Shown: positions 45,500-54,347 of the stretch, in pieces
How positions within the stretch are numbered: the stretch's first letter is position 1
Layout of the letters: every line of letters starts with the position of its first letter
Assembly: GCA_029251465.1 (NCBI GenBank)
Contig: JAQXDI010000043.1
Coordinates: 28,115 to 92,114 of the forward strand
Length of the DNA stretch: 64,000 nt
Source: Ascidiaceihabitans sp.
GTDB taxonomy: Bacteria > Pseudomonadota > Alphaproteobacteria > Rhodobacterales > Rhodobacteraceae
Reading direction: 5' to 3'
Position numbers and translations under genes: made by a program
Notes under the pieces: generated by a model
The model's database searches: none
What the model was told of the DNA's origin: nothing
What the model saw: the letters and a program-made list of their open reading frames with translations, nothing else

Positions 45500-47334
45500 A
45501 CCTGAGCATTGGCAATTGGATCAACAGCTTTCGCCCAGCAAACGGGCCGCCGCCGCAAACATTGGGCGCTTTCATGCGCTGGTGTTTGTCCGGTGCGTGG
45601 CCTGCGATGTGGCTGGCGGCTGGATTTTCTGCTCTTGCCGGCGCGATGGAGGCGGGCACAGCCCTGATCCTTGGCCGCGTGATCGATGCGACTGTAACGC
45701 TGGGCCCAGAAGGATTTTTCTCTGTCACCAATGTTGGTCTGATCGCCGCGTCGCTAGGGTTTTTCCTGATTGCGCGGCCGGTGTTGTTTGGGCTGTCTGC
45801 GGCGACCAATTCGATCATCGTGCAGCCCAACGTGAACCCGTTGGTTTTGTCGCGCTTGCACCGCTGGACGCTTGGCCAAACCGTCACGTTCTTTGACGAT
45901 GATTTCGCGGGCCGCATCGCGCAAAAGCAAATGCAATGCGCGCGGGCAGTGACCGATGTTGCGTCCGAGGTGATCAACGTGGTTGCCTTTGCGTTAGCCT
46001 CACTGGTGGGGTCGGTGCTGCTGCTGGTCGCGATTGATTGGCGCGTGGCGATCGGGTTTTTTGTCTGGCTGGTGCTGTATTTTGCGCTGATCAACTGGTA
46101 CCTGCCGCGCGTGCGGATCCGGTCGGCAGAACGGGCGGGCAAGCGCGCGATGGTGTCTGGCCAAGTCGTCGATACGATCACCAACATCAAAACGGTCAAG
46201 CTGTTCGCCCACGCCGATCACGAAGACCGCGCAGCGCTGGGCGCGATGCAATCGTTCCGCGAAAGCTCGTTGAAATTCGGCTACTTGTCCGCGGCTTTCC
46301 GATTTGCGCTGATGTCCTTGGCGGGCCTGTTGCCGGTGCTGCTGTTGGGTGGAACCATCATTTTGTGGCAAGCGGACCAAGCAACGTCAGGCGACATTGT
46401 CGCTGCTGGCGCCATCGCCATTCGGATCGCGCAGATGACGGGTTGGGTCAGCTTTACGCTAATGGCGATCTATTCCAACATCGGCGAAATCGAAGACGGC
46501 ATGCGCACTCTGACCCCGCGCACGCGGGTGGAAAACGCCAGCGATGCGACTGATCTGGAAGTGCCACAGGGCGAGATCGCGCTAAAGGGACTTGGTTTTG
46601 CCTACGGTCGCGACAAAGGCGGGATCGAGCAGATTGACCTGACGATTGGCGCTGGCGAAAAGCTGGGTATAGTCGGGGCCTCTGGTGCCGGTAAATCGAC
46701 GCTCGTTTCACTGTTGCTGCGGCTGTACGACCCCGAAGAAGGCGCGATTGAAATTGACGGTGTTGATATGCGCCAAGTGACCCAAGAAAGCTTGCGCCGC
46801 AGCATCGGGATGGTCACGCAGGAAACCGCGATGTTCAACCGCTCTGCGATGGACAACATTCGCTACGGCAAGCCCGACGCGACCGAGGACGAGGTGATTG
46901 CGGCGGCGACAAAAGCCGAGGCGCATACCTTTATCAAGGACCTACAAGACCACAAAGGGCGCACCGGTTACGACGCGCATTTGGGCGAGCGCGGTGTGAA
47001 ATTGTCGGGTGGTCAACGCCAGCGGATTGCCCTTGCGCGTGCCATTATCAAAGATGCCCCGATCCTTGTGTTGGACGAGGCGACAAGCGCGTTGGATTCC
47101 GAAGTCGAGGCGTCGATCCAGGATGCTTTGTCGCGCGTGATGCAGGGCAAAACCGTTTTGGCCATCGCGCACCGTCTGTCTACGCTGACCGAAATGGACC
47201 GGATTATCGTCATGGATCAGGGCCGCATTGCCGAAGTTGGATCGCATGATGCACTTCTGGCGCAGAAAGGGTTATACGCCCGCTATTGGGATCGCCAATC
47301 CGGCGGATTTATCACCACACAGGCAGCAGAATGA
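45496..47334 (+). CDS. ABC transporter, permease-ATPase fusion (half-transporter 2)
   Basis: 612 residues, the same length as its neighbour, with Walker A GASGAGKST at the identical position 394-402. The signature LSGGQRQRI and Walker B LVLDEATSALDSE with catalytic Glu are intact, so both ATP sites of the predicted heterodimer look canonical. The membrane half carries six hydrophobic segments. It arose by duplication of the preceding gene or shares its ancestor. The stop overlaps the methyltransferase start (ATGA). Confidence 0.9.
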   Translation: MNLSIGNWINSFRPANGPPPQTLGAFMRWCLSGAWPAMWLAAGFSALAGAMEAGTALILGRVIDATVTLGPEGFFSVTNVGLIAASLGFFLIARPVLFGLSAATNSIIVQPNVNPLVLSRLHRWTLGQTVTFFDDDFAGRIAQKQMQCARAVTDVASEVINVVAFALASLVGSVLLLVAIDWRVAIGFFVWLVLYFALINWYLPRVRIRSAERAGKRAMVSGQVVDTITNIKTVKLFAHADHEDRAALGAMQSFRESSLKFGYLSAAFRFALMSLAGLLPVLLLGGTIILWQADQATSGDIVAAGAIAIRIAQMTGWVSFTLMAIYSNIGEIEDGMRTLTPRTRVENASDATDLEVPQGEIALKGLGFAYGRDKGGIEQIDLTIGAGEKLGIVGASGAGKSTLVSLLLRLYDPEEGAIEIDGVDMRQVTQESLRRSIGMVTQETAMFNRSAMDNIRYGKPDATEDEVIAAATKAEAHTFIKDLQDHKGRTGYDAHLGERGVKLSGGQRQRIALARAIIKDAPILVLDEATSALDSEVEASIQDALSRVMQGKTVLAIAHRLSTLTEMDRIIVMDQGRIAEVGSHDALLAQKGLYARYWDRQSGGFITTQAAE

Positions 47335-48560
47335 CTGAATACACAATCTTACGCGTCGGCCATCAGGGCGACGGCATTGCACACGGGCCGATCTTTGCGC
47401 CCATGACGCTGCCCGGTGAAACGGTGACTGGCACGCTGACAGGCGACACGCTGAGCGACGTGAAAATCGTCACGCCGTCCGATGATCGGGTGTCGGCCGT
47501 GTGTCGTCATTTCAAATCCTGTGGTGGCTGCCAGTTGCAGCACGCGAGCGAAGATTTTGTGGCCACGTGGAAAGGCGACGTGATCCGCCGTGCCTTGGCC
47601 GCCCATGATCTTGCACCCGAAATTCGCCCGACGCTGACGTCGCCTGCGCAGTCACGCCAACGCGCAACCGTTGCGGCGCGGCGTACGAAAAAGGGCGCGA
47701 TGGTCGGCTTTCATGGACGCGCATCAGGCACAGTGATTGAAGTGCCCGATTGCCAACTGATTGATCCGCGGATCAAAGCGGGATTTGCTGCGGCCCATGA
47801 TTTGGCTGTTGTCGGATCGTCGCGCAAAGGCGTGTTAGCGGTGACGTTGACGTTGTCGTCGGACGGGCTGGATGTGTCAGTTCACGGCGGCAAACCTATC
47901 GACGGGCAGTTGCGGATTGAACTGGCGTCGTTGTGCGATCGCACCGGTTTGGTACGTCTTGCGTGGGACGGCGAAACCATTGCGATGCGCACGCCGCCGC
48001 GTCATGATTTTGGTGATGCGCAGGTTGTCGTGCCGCCCGGTGCGTTTTTGCAAGCGACGGCACACGGGGCAGCCACGCTGCAAACCCTAGTGATCGAGGC
48101 CGTGGGCGAGGCCAAGCGCGTCGCAGATTTGTTTGCAGGCAGCGGGACGTTTTCGTTCCCTCTGGCCAAGAAATCCGAAGTCCACGCGGTTGAGGGTGAC
48201 AAGGCGATGGTCGAGGGTTTGGATCACGGCTGGCGCATGTCTAAGGGGTTAAAACCTGTGACCTCAGAAGCCCGTGATTTGTTCCGACGCCCGTTGTTGC
48301 CGGACGAGCTAAACCGCTTTGATGCTGTTGTTCTGGATCCGCCTCGCGCGGGTGCTGCGGATCAAATCGCCGAACTTGCCACCGCGACAGTCCCGCGCAT
48401 TGCGTATGTGTCTTGCAACCCCGTGACGTTCGCGCGCGATGCGTTTCAGTTGACCCAAGCAGGCTACGTTTTGGATTGGGTGCAGCCTGTGGATCAATTC
48501 CGTTGGTCATCGCACATCGAATTGGCGGCCGCGTTCCGGCGGGCGTCATCTCACAGATGA
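47331..48560 (+). CDS. class I SAM-dependent RNA methyltransferase (RlmD/RumA-like)
   Basis: 409 residues. An N-terminal TRAM-like segment is followed by the [4Fe-4S] cysteines C58, C64 and C67 (CRHFKSCGGC) and a likely fourth in PDCQLID. The SAM loop is VADLFAGSGTFSFPL. LDPPRAGA and SYVSCNPVTFARD-type motifs provide the nucleophilic cysteine (YVSCNP, about residue 362). This is the uracil-5-methyltransferase (TrmA/RumA) family; the target base, such as 23S U1939 or tRNA, is not certain. Translation is coupled to the ABC pair. Confidence 0.87.
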   Translation: MTEYTILRVGHQGDGIAHGPIFAPMTLPGETVTGTLTGDTLSDVKIVTPSDDRVSAVCRHFKSCGGCQLQHASEDFVATWKGDVIRRALAAHDLAPEIRPTLTSPAQSRQRATVAARRTKKGAMVGFHGRASGTVIEVPDCQLIDPRIKAGFAAAHDLAVVGSSRKGVLAVTLTLSSDGLDVSVHGGKPIDGQLRIELASLCDRTGLVRLAWDGETIAMRTPPRHDFGDAQVVVPPGAFLQATAHGAATLQTLVIEAVGEAKRVADLFAGSGTFSFPLAKKSEVHAVEGDKAMVEGLDHGWRMSKGLKPVTSEARDLFRRPLLPDELNRFDAVVLDPPRAGAADQIAELATATVPRIAYVSCNPVTFARDAFQLTQAGYVLDWVQPVDQFRWSSHIELAAAFRRASSHR

Positions 48561-48645
48561 GTGACTTTGCAGCGTTTTCCCTATGCGATTGATGCCGTAG
48601 AGTGATACGACGCAACGACAGTAAAAATTGATCAGAGCAGATTTT

Positions 48646-49149
48646 ATGAAGCGCAGAACCTTTGTTTTAACCAGTGCAATGGCAACCCTTTTGGCGGCCT
48701 GTGGCGGCAACAAAAGCCGTTTTCAAACCTACAATGGTCCTGAGGTGACGTATGTGATCGTCAACAAAGGCGCGCGCAAAATGTATCTGCTGAACGAAAG
48801 CAAAGTGATCAAGGAATACGACTTTGTTCTTGGGTTCGCACCGATTGGCGACAAGTTCTTTGAGGGTGACGGCAAGACGCCAGAAGGCACGTATTACATC
48901 GATCGCCGTAATCCGAACAGCCGGTTCCACCTGTCGCTGGGTATCTCGTATCCTAACGCGCAGGATCGGGCAGAGGCCAAGGCGCTGGGCAAGCCGCCCG
49001 GTGGTGACATCTTTATTCACGGTCAAGAAAGCCCGTTGAAAAAGAACAAAGGCGATTGGACGTGGGGCTGTATTTCGATCTCGAACAAAGAGATGGAGAG
49101 CGTTTACGCGATGGTCAAGAACGGCACGCCAATCCAGATCAACGCCTAA
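48646..49149 (+). CDS. L,D-transpeptidase-family (YkuD) lipoprotein
   Basis: 167 residues. The signal ends in a lipobox LAAC, so it is probably lipid-anchored. The YkuD domain has IFIHG with His125 and TWGCISIS with Cys142 as the catalytic pair. Such enzymes make 3-3 peptidoglycan crosslinks or attach lipoproteins to the wall; some homologues are inactive. A second YkuD gene lies at 49975, with a CAP-domain lipoprotein between them. ATG 48646 is chosen because MKRRTF begins the signal. Confidence 0.85.
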   Translation: MKRRTFVLTSAMATLLAACGGNKSRFQTYNGPEVTYVIVNKGARKMYLLNESKVIKEYDFVLGFAPIGDKFFEGDGKTPEGTYYIDRRNPNSRFHLSLGISYPNAQDRAEAKALGKPPGGDIFIHGQESPLKKNKGDWTWGCISISNKEMESVYAMVKNGTPIQINA

Positions 49150-49161
49150 GCGAAGCCACTG

Positions 49162-49800
49162 TTATCCAGTGGTTCCAACGATAGGTGTTCCTGTTTCATC
49201 GATGGCGGTGATTGGTTCTTCTTCTGAAATCTTGGCGGGCACCAAACGGCTTGCGGATGGGTTTGCCAATGGAATCAGCGGTGAATTTGACGGGTTGCCC
49301 ATAATCATCGTCCACCAGATTTTGCCGTTGGATTCTTGAAACCATGCGAAACCCATGTCCTGGGCGTCAGTCGACATGATCGTGCGGCGCGTGTCTGTTT
49401 GTTCGATCCAGGCCGCTAATGTTTCCAATTCTGTCTCGTAGGATTCAGAAATGTTTTCACCAACCAGCTGCCCAGTGTAGCCAACGCGCTGGACGCGGTC
49501 GATAGGGGAAGAGCCGTCCGAACCAAAGTGCCATGGGCGGTTTTGAGCCGACATGTCGCGTGAATGTGTGGCTGCGGCTGCGTTCAAGGCAGGGTTCAAT
49601 GCAACTGGTGCCACGCCTTGGGCGCTGCGCAGTGCATTCACGGAATCAAGCATCCGAAACTGAAGCTTGCCGGTGTCGCGCTGCCCAATTTTGTAAACCT
49701 TGCCAACGGCTTTGCCATTTGCCCCAATGGGCGGCTCTGCTGGGGTACAAGCAGAAAGCGCGATCAATCCGGCCATCAATACTGCAATCATTCTGACCAT
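49162..49800 (-). CDS. CAP-domain (SCP/PR1-like) lipoprotein
   Basis: 212 residues. The signal ends at LSAC (Cys18), a clear lipobox. The CAP domain (about 50-165) has NALRSAQGVAPVALNPALNAAAA, HSRDM, and VGENISESYETELETLAAW with a conserved Glu/His pattern. Bacterial CAP proteins are extracytoplasmic and mostly without known substrate. It is convergent with the first L,D-transpeptidase and divergent from the second, all three predicted to act outside the inner membrane. Confidence 0.85.
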   Translation of the reverse strand: MVRMIAVLMAGLIALSACTPAEPPIGANGKAVGKVYKIGQRDTGKLQFRMLDSVNALRSAQGVAPVALNPALNAAAATHSRDMSAQNRPWHFGSDGSSPIDRVQRVGYTGQLVGENISESYETELETLAAWIEQTDTRRTIMSTDAQDMGFAWFQESNGKIWWTMIMGNPSNSPLIPLANPSASRLVPAKISEEEPITAIDETGTPIVGTTG

Positions 49801-49974
49801 TTTCTGTGCTCCACTCGAAAATACTGTTACATATCGCCTTAACGACAGTTGCGTTGTATTTCAAACGCACATCGGCGTGAGGCCGCGAAATGACGCTTGT
49901 TTGATTTGCGACTGCGACTTTCACGCAATAAAGTACGCGCAATGGCAGTATTTCTAAGAGACGGAGACGTAACA

Positions 49975-50565
49975 ATGTCCAAGAAACTATTCGAAACACC
50001 GACGCGCCGTGCCTTTTTGGCCGGTTCAGCTGCGGTTCTCGGCACCCCGGCGTTGGCTCAGACCCAAGCCGGTCAGGCTGAACGCGACCCAGCATTGTCT
50101 GTGCGCCGCAACATTTCCAGCTTTCGAACGCTGGATTGGCGCCCGTATTTCTCTAATTTGAAGAAAGGCGCGGTGCTGGTCGATCTGGACAGCCGCGCGG
50201 TGCATTACTGGAGCGAAGACGAAACAATCTACAAATTGTACCCGTCGAGCATTCCGTTGACCGAAGATCTGACGCGCCGTGGCCGTACCAGCGTGACGCA
50301 AAAGGTAGATGGACCCAGCTGGCGCCCGACGCCTTCCATGCTAAAGCGGAACCCGGAATGGCCAAAATTCATCGGACCGGGCCCAGAGAACCCATTGGGA
50401 ACGCACGCTCTTTATCTGAGCTGGACGTATTACCGAATCCACGGAACGCATGACACACGCAAAATCGGGCGCAAATCGTCAAATGGTTGCATCGGTCTGT
50501 ACAACGAACACATCGCTGAGCTGTTTGGTATGGCCAAAGTAGGCACTCAAGTGTTGCTAATTTGA
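49975..50565 (+). CDS. L,D-transpeptidase-family (YkuD) protein with twin-arginine-type signal
   Basis: 196 residues. The N-terminus has TRRAFLAGSAAVLGTPALA (residues about 10-28), which looks like a TAT signal rather than a lipobox. The YkuD domain shows YRIHGT with His156 and SSNGCIGL with Cys172, intact catalysis. It is only distantly related to the neighbour at 48646. ATG 49975 follows GGAGACGTAACA. Its role in cell-wall crosslinking is inferred from family. Confidence 0.87.
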   Translation: MSKKLFETPTRRAFLAGSAAVLGTPALAQTQAGQAERDPALSVRRNISSFRTLDWRPYFSNLKKGAVLVDLDSRAVHYWSEDETIYKLYPSSIPLTEDLTRRGRTSVTQKVDGPSWRPTPSMLKRNPEWPKFIGPGPENPLGTHALYLSWTYYRIHGTHDTRKIGRKSSNGCIGLYNEHIAELFGMAKVGTQVLLI

Positions 50566-50706
50566 CGACAACTTGACGTTTTGCGTGTTTGTTGGACGAA
50601 ACTGGGTTTGCAATCTTGGCGAATTGCTGGTTAGAACAAGTACACGAGGTAAGTCTTGGGTGTGCACCAGCGCAAATGCTGGATGTGCCTTTTCTGGAGA
50701 AAAAAC

Positions 50707-50886
50707 ATGAAAAAACTAGTACTCGCTGCCGCTTTGACAGCCGCCGCAACAACAGCATTCGCCGGCACACCAGCCGATCCAATCATCGAAGCGCCAGTGA
50801 TCATCGAAGAAGCAGGCTCGTCCTCTTCCGGTATCCTGTTGCCATTGGTGCTTTTGGCTCTGGTTGCTGCAGCTGTAGCTGACTAA
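50707..50886 (+). CDS. small exported membrane peptide, copy 1
   Basis: 59 residues: a Sec-type signal (MKKLVLAAALTAAATTAFAG), a short acidic proline-containing stretch (TPADPIIEAPVIIEEA) and an SSS-GILLPLVLLALVAAAVAD C-terminus that makes one membrane helix. ATG 50707 is chosen because GGAGAAAAAAC precedes it and the signal begins there. The next gene (51097) is a paralogue. I do not recognise a function. Each copy has its own terminator, so they are separately transcribed. Confidence 0.75.
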   Translation: MKKLVLAAALTAAATTAFAGTPADPIIEAPVIIEEAGSSSSGILLPLVLLALVAAAVAD

Positions 50887-50912
50887 GCTTAAGCCTAGAC
50901 AAAAATTTAAAG

Positions 50913-50942
50913 AGGCGGTGCAGAGATGCGCCGCCTTTTTTC
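50913..50942 (+). terminator. intrinsic terminator after small peptide copy 1
   Basis: AGGCGGTGCA and TGCGCCGCCT pair over 10 bp (one wobble) around a GAGA tetraloop, followed by six T residues. Confidence 0.85.
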
Positions 50943-51096
50943 GTTTGTGGACACTACCAAAATGCTCGCGCCGCGTTGTAGTGTTTTGAAAGCTTTCGTT
51001 ATTTGTGCTCGCTAAGCCTTGGCCATCTAATGACCTCACACAAAATATCGAGCACGCACCGGCGCTGTTGTCTGATCGCGGTTCTTGGAGGTTAAT

Positions 51097-51279
51097 ATGA
51101 AAAAAGTCGTTCTAGCTGCTGCACTGTCCGCCCTGGCGCCCACCGCGTTTGCAGGCAACCCGTCTGATCCAATTATCGAGCCACCGTTGATTGTCGAAGA
51201 CACGACAGGCACGTCGTCTTCTGGTATCTTGTTGCCATTGGTGCTGCTGGCATTGGTTGCCGCAGCCGTTGCTGACTAA
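51097..51279 (+). CDS. small exported membrane peptide, copy 2
   Basis: 60 residues, paralogous to the gene at 50707: signal MKKVVLAAALSALAPTAFAG, a linker N-P-S-DPIIEPPLIVEDTTGT, then SSSGILLPLVLLALVAAAVAD. The C-terminal 20 residues are identical to copy 1 while the DNA differs at third positions, indicating selection on protein. TTGGAGGTTAAT gives a strong ribosome site. It is convergent with hemH. Confidence 0.75.
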   Translation: MKKVVLAAALSALAPTAFAGNPSDPIIEPPLIVEDTTGTSSSGILLPLVLLALVAAAVAD

Positions 51280-51300
51280 ACAGCGATCAAACTAACAACC

Positions 51301-51334
51301 AAACGGGCGGCACAACAGTGCGTCGCCTGTTTAT
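51301..51334. terminator. intrinsic terminator between small peptide copy 2 and hemH
   Basis: AAACGGGCGGC pairs with GTCGCCTGTTT (11 bp, two wobbles) with an inner loop. The right end overlaps the hemH stop codon. The U tract is short, so strength is moderate. Confidence 0.55.
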
Positions 51335-52392
51335 TCCAGCCAGCCCGCCAAGTTCCGTTCGATCACGCCGCTGAGTGCTGCGATGTGTGAATCTTCGTCA
51401 TTTAGGCAGGGGATGTAAGTGAACTCTTCGCCGCCGGCGTGTTCAAAGCTTTCTTTGATCTCTTCGTTGATCTCTTCCAGCGTTTCGATGCAATCCGCTG
51501 AAAACGCAGGTGCGCAGACCGCGATGTTCTTTTTGCCAGCCTCGGCCAAACGCGCGACCTCTTCGACGGTGTAGGGTTGCAGCCATTCTTCGGGTCCGAA
51601 TTTGGATTGGAAGGTGGTTTTGATTTCAGTGTCGTCCCAGCCCAGACGTTCCTTTAGCAGGCGCGTCGTTTTCTGGCATTGGCAATGATAGGGGTCGCCC
51701 TCCATCAGGTACCGGATCGGTACGCCGTGGTAGGAACACACCAGAATGTCCGGCTTCTTTTCCAAGCCCGCGTAGGCACGTTCAATCGATTGCGCGAGGG
51801 AATCGATATAGGCCGGATCGTCGAAATAGGGCTGCACAGTGCGCGCAACCGGTTGCCATTTTTCCTCGATCAGCGCGCGAAAAAATTCGTCGTTGGCGGT
51901 GGCTGATGTGGCCCCGGCGTAGTGCGGGTACAGCGGAAAGAACAAGATCTTCTGGCAGCCTGCTTCGGTCAATGCCCGCACCTTGGATTTGGTCGACGGG
52001 TTGCCGTAGCGCATGCAGTAATCAACGATCACGTCATCACCGTAGCGGGTTTGCATCGCGGTTTTGATCTTGGCGGTTTGCGCTTTGGTGATCGTCAACA
52101 ACGGGCTTTCGTTGTCCTTTTCGTTCCAGATTGACTGGTACGCGGCCCCGGATGAAAACGGGCGTTTCGTCAGAATGATCAGCTGCAAAAGCGGCTGCCA
52201 AAGCCACGGGCTGTAATCGATGACGCGGCGATCAGACAGGAATTCGTTCAGGTAGCGGCGCATGGACCAGTAGTCGTAATTGTCAGGCGTCCCGAGGTTG
52301 CTCAGCAAAATTCCGACCTTGGGTGCTTTGACCTTTGGGTGATCCGGCTCTGCGTGGGCAGGGCAGGCGGCGTTCTGAGAAGCGTCCAACAT
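51331..52392 (-). CDS. hemH: ferrochelatase
   Basis: Inserts ferrous iron into protoporphyrin IX to make haem. 353 residues. Early conserved loop GILLSNLGTPDNYDYWSMRRYL (about residues 27-48), the YPHYAGATSAT active-site stretch (about 155-165) and the catalytic His region CSYHGVPIRY (about 218-227). The late acidic segment APAFSADCIETLEEI (about 294-308) is also conserved. It completes a haem set in this window with hemJ and hemW. Confidence 0.95.
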   Translation of the reverse strand: MLDASQNAACPAHAEPDHPKVKAPKVGILLSNLGTPDNYDYWSMRRYLNEFLSDRRVIDYSPWLWQPLLQLIILTKRPFSSGAAYQSIWNEKDNESPLLTITKAQTAKIKTAMQTRYGDDVIVDYCMRYGNPSTKSKVRALTEAGCQKILFFPLYPHYAGATSATANDEFFRALIEEKWQPVARTVQPYFDDPAYIDSLAQSIERAYAGLEKKPDILVCSYHGVPIRYLMEGDPYHCQCQKTTRLLKERLGWDDTEIKTTFQSKFGPEEWLQPYTVEEVARLAEAGKKNIAVCAPAFSADCIETLEEINEEIKESFEHAGGEEFTYIPCLNDEDSHIAALSGVIERNLAGWLE

Positions 52393-52483
52393 GAATATCG
52401 TTCCAATTTAGTGTGCCAAAGCGGCGGCGTTGTGTTGCAGATAAACGCTTTTGGGCGCAGGTCAATCTGAGGGCTGTCTGATT

Positions 52484-53302
52484 TCAGTCTGACAACGGGT
52501 TTTCCTGAGTGCCCAGCGCATCCGCAAGCCGTTGCGCCGCTGACCCCGGGCGCAGAGGTTTTGGCTGGCTGTCATCGGGGGCCCAACCTGCAAGAAACAA
52601 TAGATCAAATGTCGCGGTAATGCCGCCATCTTTGGCTGGAAATGTTTCACAATATAGTGTGTTGGCGCGTTCAAACACGGCGCGCGGGGTGGCTTTGCGC
52701 TGCCGGGACATGAGCGCATTTGTCTCACCCATGGCCCGCAGATCGTGCATCAGATGCCAGATATCGCGGTAGGTCACGTTCAGGTTGGCGACATCAGCGA
52801 CGGGCAAGGCAAGACCGGCGCGTTGCAGCAGCCCGCCCATGTCGCGCAGCTCCGCCATCGGGGCGATGCGCGGCGACAGGCCACCCATGATTTCGATTTC
52901 GGCCTGCCCAAGACAGGCGCGTAGTTCATGCAAGGTTTGCCCACCGAAACACACCGCCAGAAACAGCCCGTCATTTTGCAACGCGCGTTTGCATTGGATG
53001 ATCTGCCCGACCGGATCGTTTGCCCAATGCAGCGACATGGCGTGGATCACCAGATCGTGGGCGTTTTGGTCAAGCTCAAGCAGATCGGTGTCGGCAACGC
53101 TGCGCGCATTTGGTATCTGAGTGCCCCAAAAGTTTGAGTAACCATTAACGACGGCAGGCGCTGTAAACGTCCTGTTAACACTTTGTAGGCGATCTTGCAG
53201 CTCATCCATCGCGGCGACGTGCAAAAACAGGTCGTCCTTGTTGGCGCGGGCACGGTTGGCGGTCAAAGCAGACGAATCGGTAAGAGGCTGAGGTGTGGAC
53301 AT
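52484..53302 (-). CDS. SAM-dependent methyltransferase (BioC/NDUFAF5-like)
   Basis: 272 residues. It has a class I methyltransferase-like middle with HDLVIHAMSLHWANDP (about residues 82-97), the segment typical of the BioC/NDUFAF5-related group, and GLFLAVCFGGQTL. The usual glycine-rich motif I (E/DxGxGxG) is not evident, which makes catalysis uncertain. In related proteobacteria this gene is often divergent from comF, as here: the start codons are separated by 15 nt. Confidence 0.7.
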   Translation of the reverse strand: MSTPQPLTDSSALTANRARANKDDLFLHVAAMDELQDRLQSVNRTFTAPAVVNGYSNFWGTQIPNARSVADTDLLELDQNAHDLVIHAMSLHWANDPVGQIIQCKRALQNDGLFLAVCFGGQTLHELRACLGQAEIEIMGGLSPRIAPMAELRDMGGLLQRAGLALPVADVANLNVTYRDIWHLMHDLRAMGETNALMSRQRKATPRAVFERANTLYCETFPAKDGGITATFDLLFLAGWAPDDSQPKPLRPGSAAQRLADALGTQENPLSD

Positions 53303-53317
53303 GAGGGCACAAATAGA

Positions 53318-54049
53318 ATGGCCGTAAGCACATTACAAACCGCACTGCGCCTGGTCTATCCGCCGCGCTGTCTGACGTGCTCGACCACGGTCGACAGTGA
53401 CTTTGGTTTGTGCGGCCCGTGTTGGCGCGATACGCAGTTCATCGGGTCGACGATTTGTGACGCGTGTGGTGTGCCATTGCTTGGCGATGATCCCGGTGTT
53501 TTGGCGCATTGTGATGAATGCATGACAACCACGCGGCCTTGGGCGCACGGTCGGGCTGCGGTTTTGTACAAAGACAACGGGCGCAAGCTGGTGTTGGGTC
53601 TAAAACACGGGGACCGCCACGAAGTTGTGCGCCCCGCAGCGCTTTGGATGGCCGCGGCTGTCAAAGACATTTTGCAACCTCATATGTTGATCGCGCCGGT
53701 ACCGTTGCATTGGTCGCGGTTGTTGAAACGGCGATACAATCAGTCGACGTTGCTGGCGCAGGCTTTGGCGAAACAGGTTGATCTGGAATGCTGTCCTGAC
53801 TTGTTGATCCGGTCAGAACGAACAGCGTCCTTGGATGGGCTGAGCCGTGATGCGCGGTTCGATATGCTGCAAAACGCAATCCGGCCTCACCCCAAGCGTA
53901 AACACAAAATGGCGGGTCGCCCTGTTTTGCTGGTGGATGACGTCATGACATCAGGTGCCACTTTGGCCGCAGCAACCCAAGCATGCACTGCGGCAGGCGC
54001 AAATCACGTTTGCGTAGTCACACTGGCGCGCGTCGCAAAAGATACCTAA
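53318..54049 (+). CDS. comF: ComF family phosphoribosyltransferase-like protein
   Basis: 243 residues. An N-terminal zinc finger-like stretch has C-x2-C (CLTC), C-x2-C (CGPC), CDAC and CDEC. The C-terminal PRPP-binding loop is VLLVDDVMTSGATL (about residues 206-219). ComF proteins help single-stranded DNA handling in natural transformation in some bacteria; the exact role here is unproven. Its start lies 15 nt from the divergent methyltransferase gene. Followed by grxC after 37 nt. Confidence 0.9.
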   Translation: MAVSTLQTALRLVYPPRCLTCSTTVDSDFGLCGPCWRDTQFIGSTICDACGVPLLGDDPGVLAHCDECMTTTRPWAHGRAAVLYKDNGRKLVLGLKHGDRHEVVRPAALWMAAAVKDILQPHMLIAPVPLHWSRLLKRRYNQSTLLAQALAKQVDLECCPDLLIRSERTASLDGLSRDARFDMLQNAIRPHPKRKHKMAGRPVLLVDDVMTSGATLAAATQACTAAGANHVCVVTLARVAKDT

Positions 54050-54086
54050 GTTCCCGTTAACGATTACTTCACGAAGGAAATGACCC

Positions 54087-54347
54087 ATGAATAAGGTCGA
54101 AATTTACACCTCGCCATTGTGCGGATACTGCCATGCTGCAAAACGTTTGCTGAAGCAAAAGAGCATCGATTTTGATGAAACCGACGTTTTGGCCCAGCCG
54201 AACATGAAGGCGGAAATGATCCAGCGCGCGCAAGGCGGCCGCACCGTGCCACAGATTTTCATCGGCGGTGAACACATTGGTGGCTGTGATGAGCTGCACG
54301 CGCTGGAGCGGGCGGGAATGTTGGATAAAATGCTGGAACTTCAGTGA
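54087..54347 (+). CDS. grxC: glutaredoxin 3
   Basis: 86 residues. The dithiol active site C12-GY-C15 and the GSH-binding TVPQIFIGGEHIGGCDEL segment (about 51-68) are canonical. It reduces glutathione mixed disulfides and protein disulfides. The stop overlaps the nitrilase start (GTGA). Confidence 0.95.
   Translation: MNKVEIYTSPLCGYCHAAKRLLKQKSIDFDETDVLAQPNMKAEMIQRAQGGRTVPQIFIGGEHIGGCDELHALERAGMLDKMLELQ

Noticed and set aside
45096..46199. Minus-strand open frame of 367 codons across the two ABC transporter genes
   Set aside because: Antisense to two intact transporters, low-complexity product and no ribosome site.
52641..52656. parS-like half site ATGTTTCAC in the methyltransferase gene
   Set aside because: Only the left half matches; the right half is AATATAGT, so the palindrome needed by ParB is missing.
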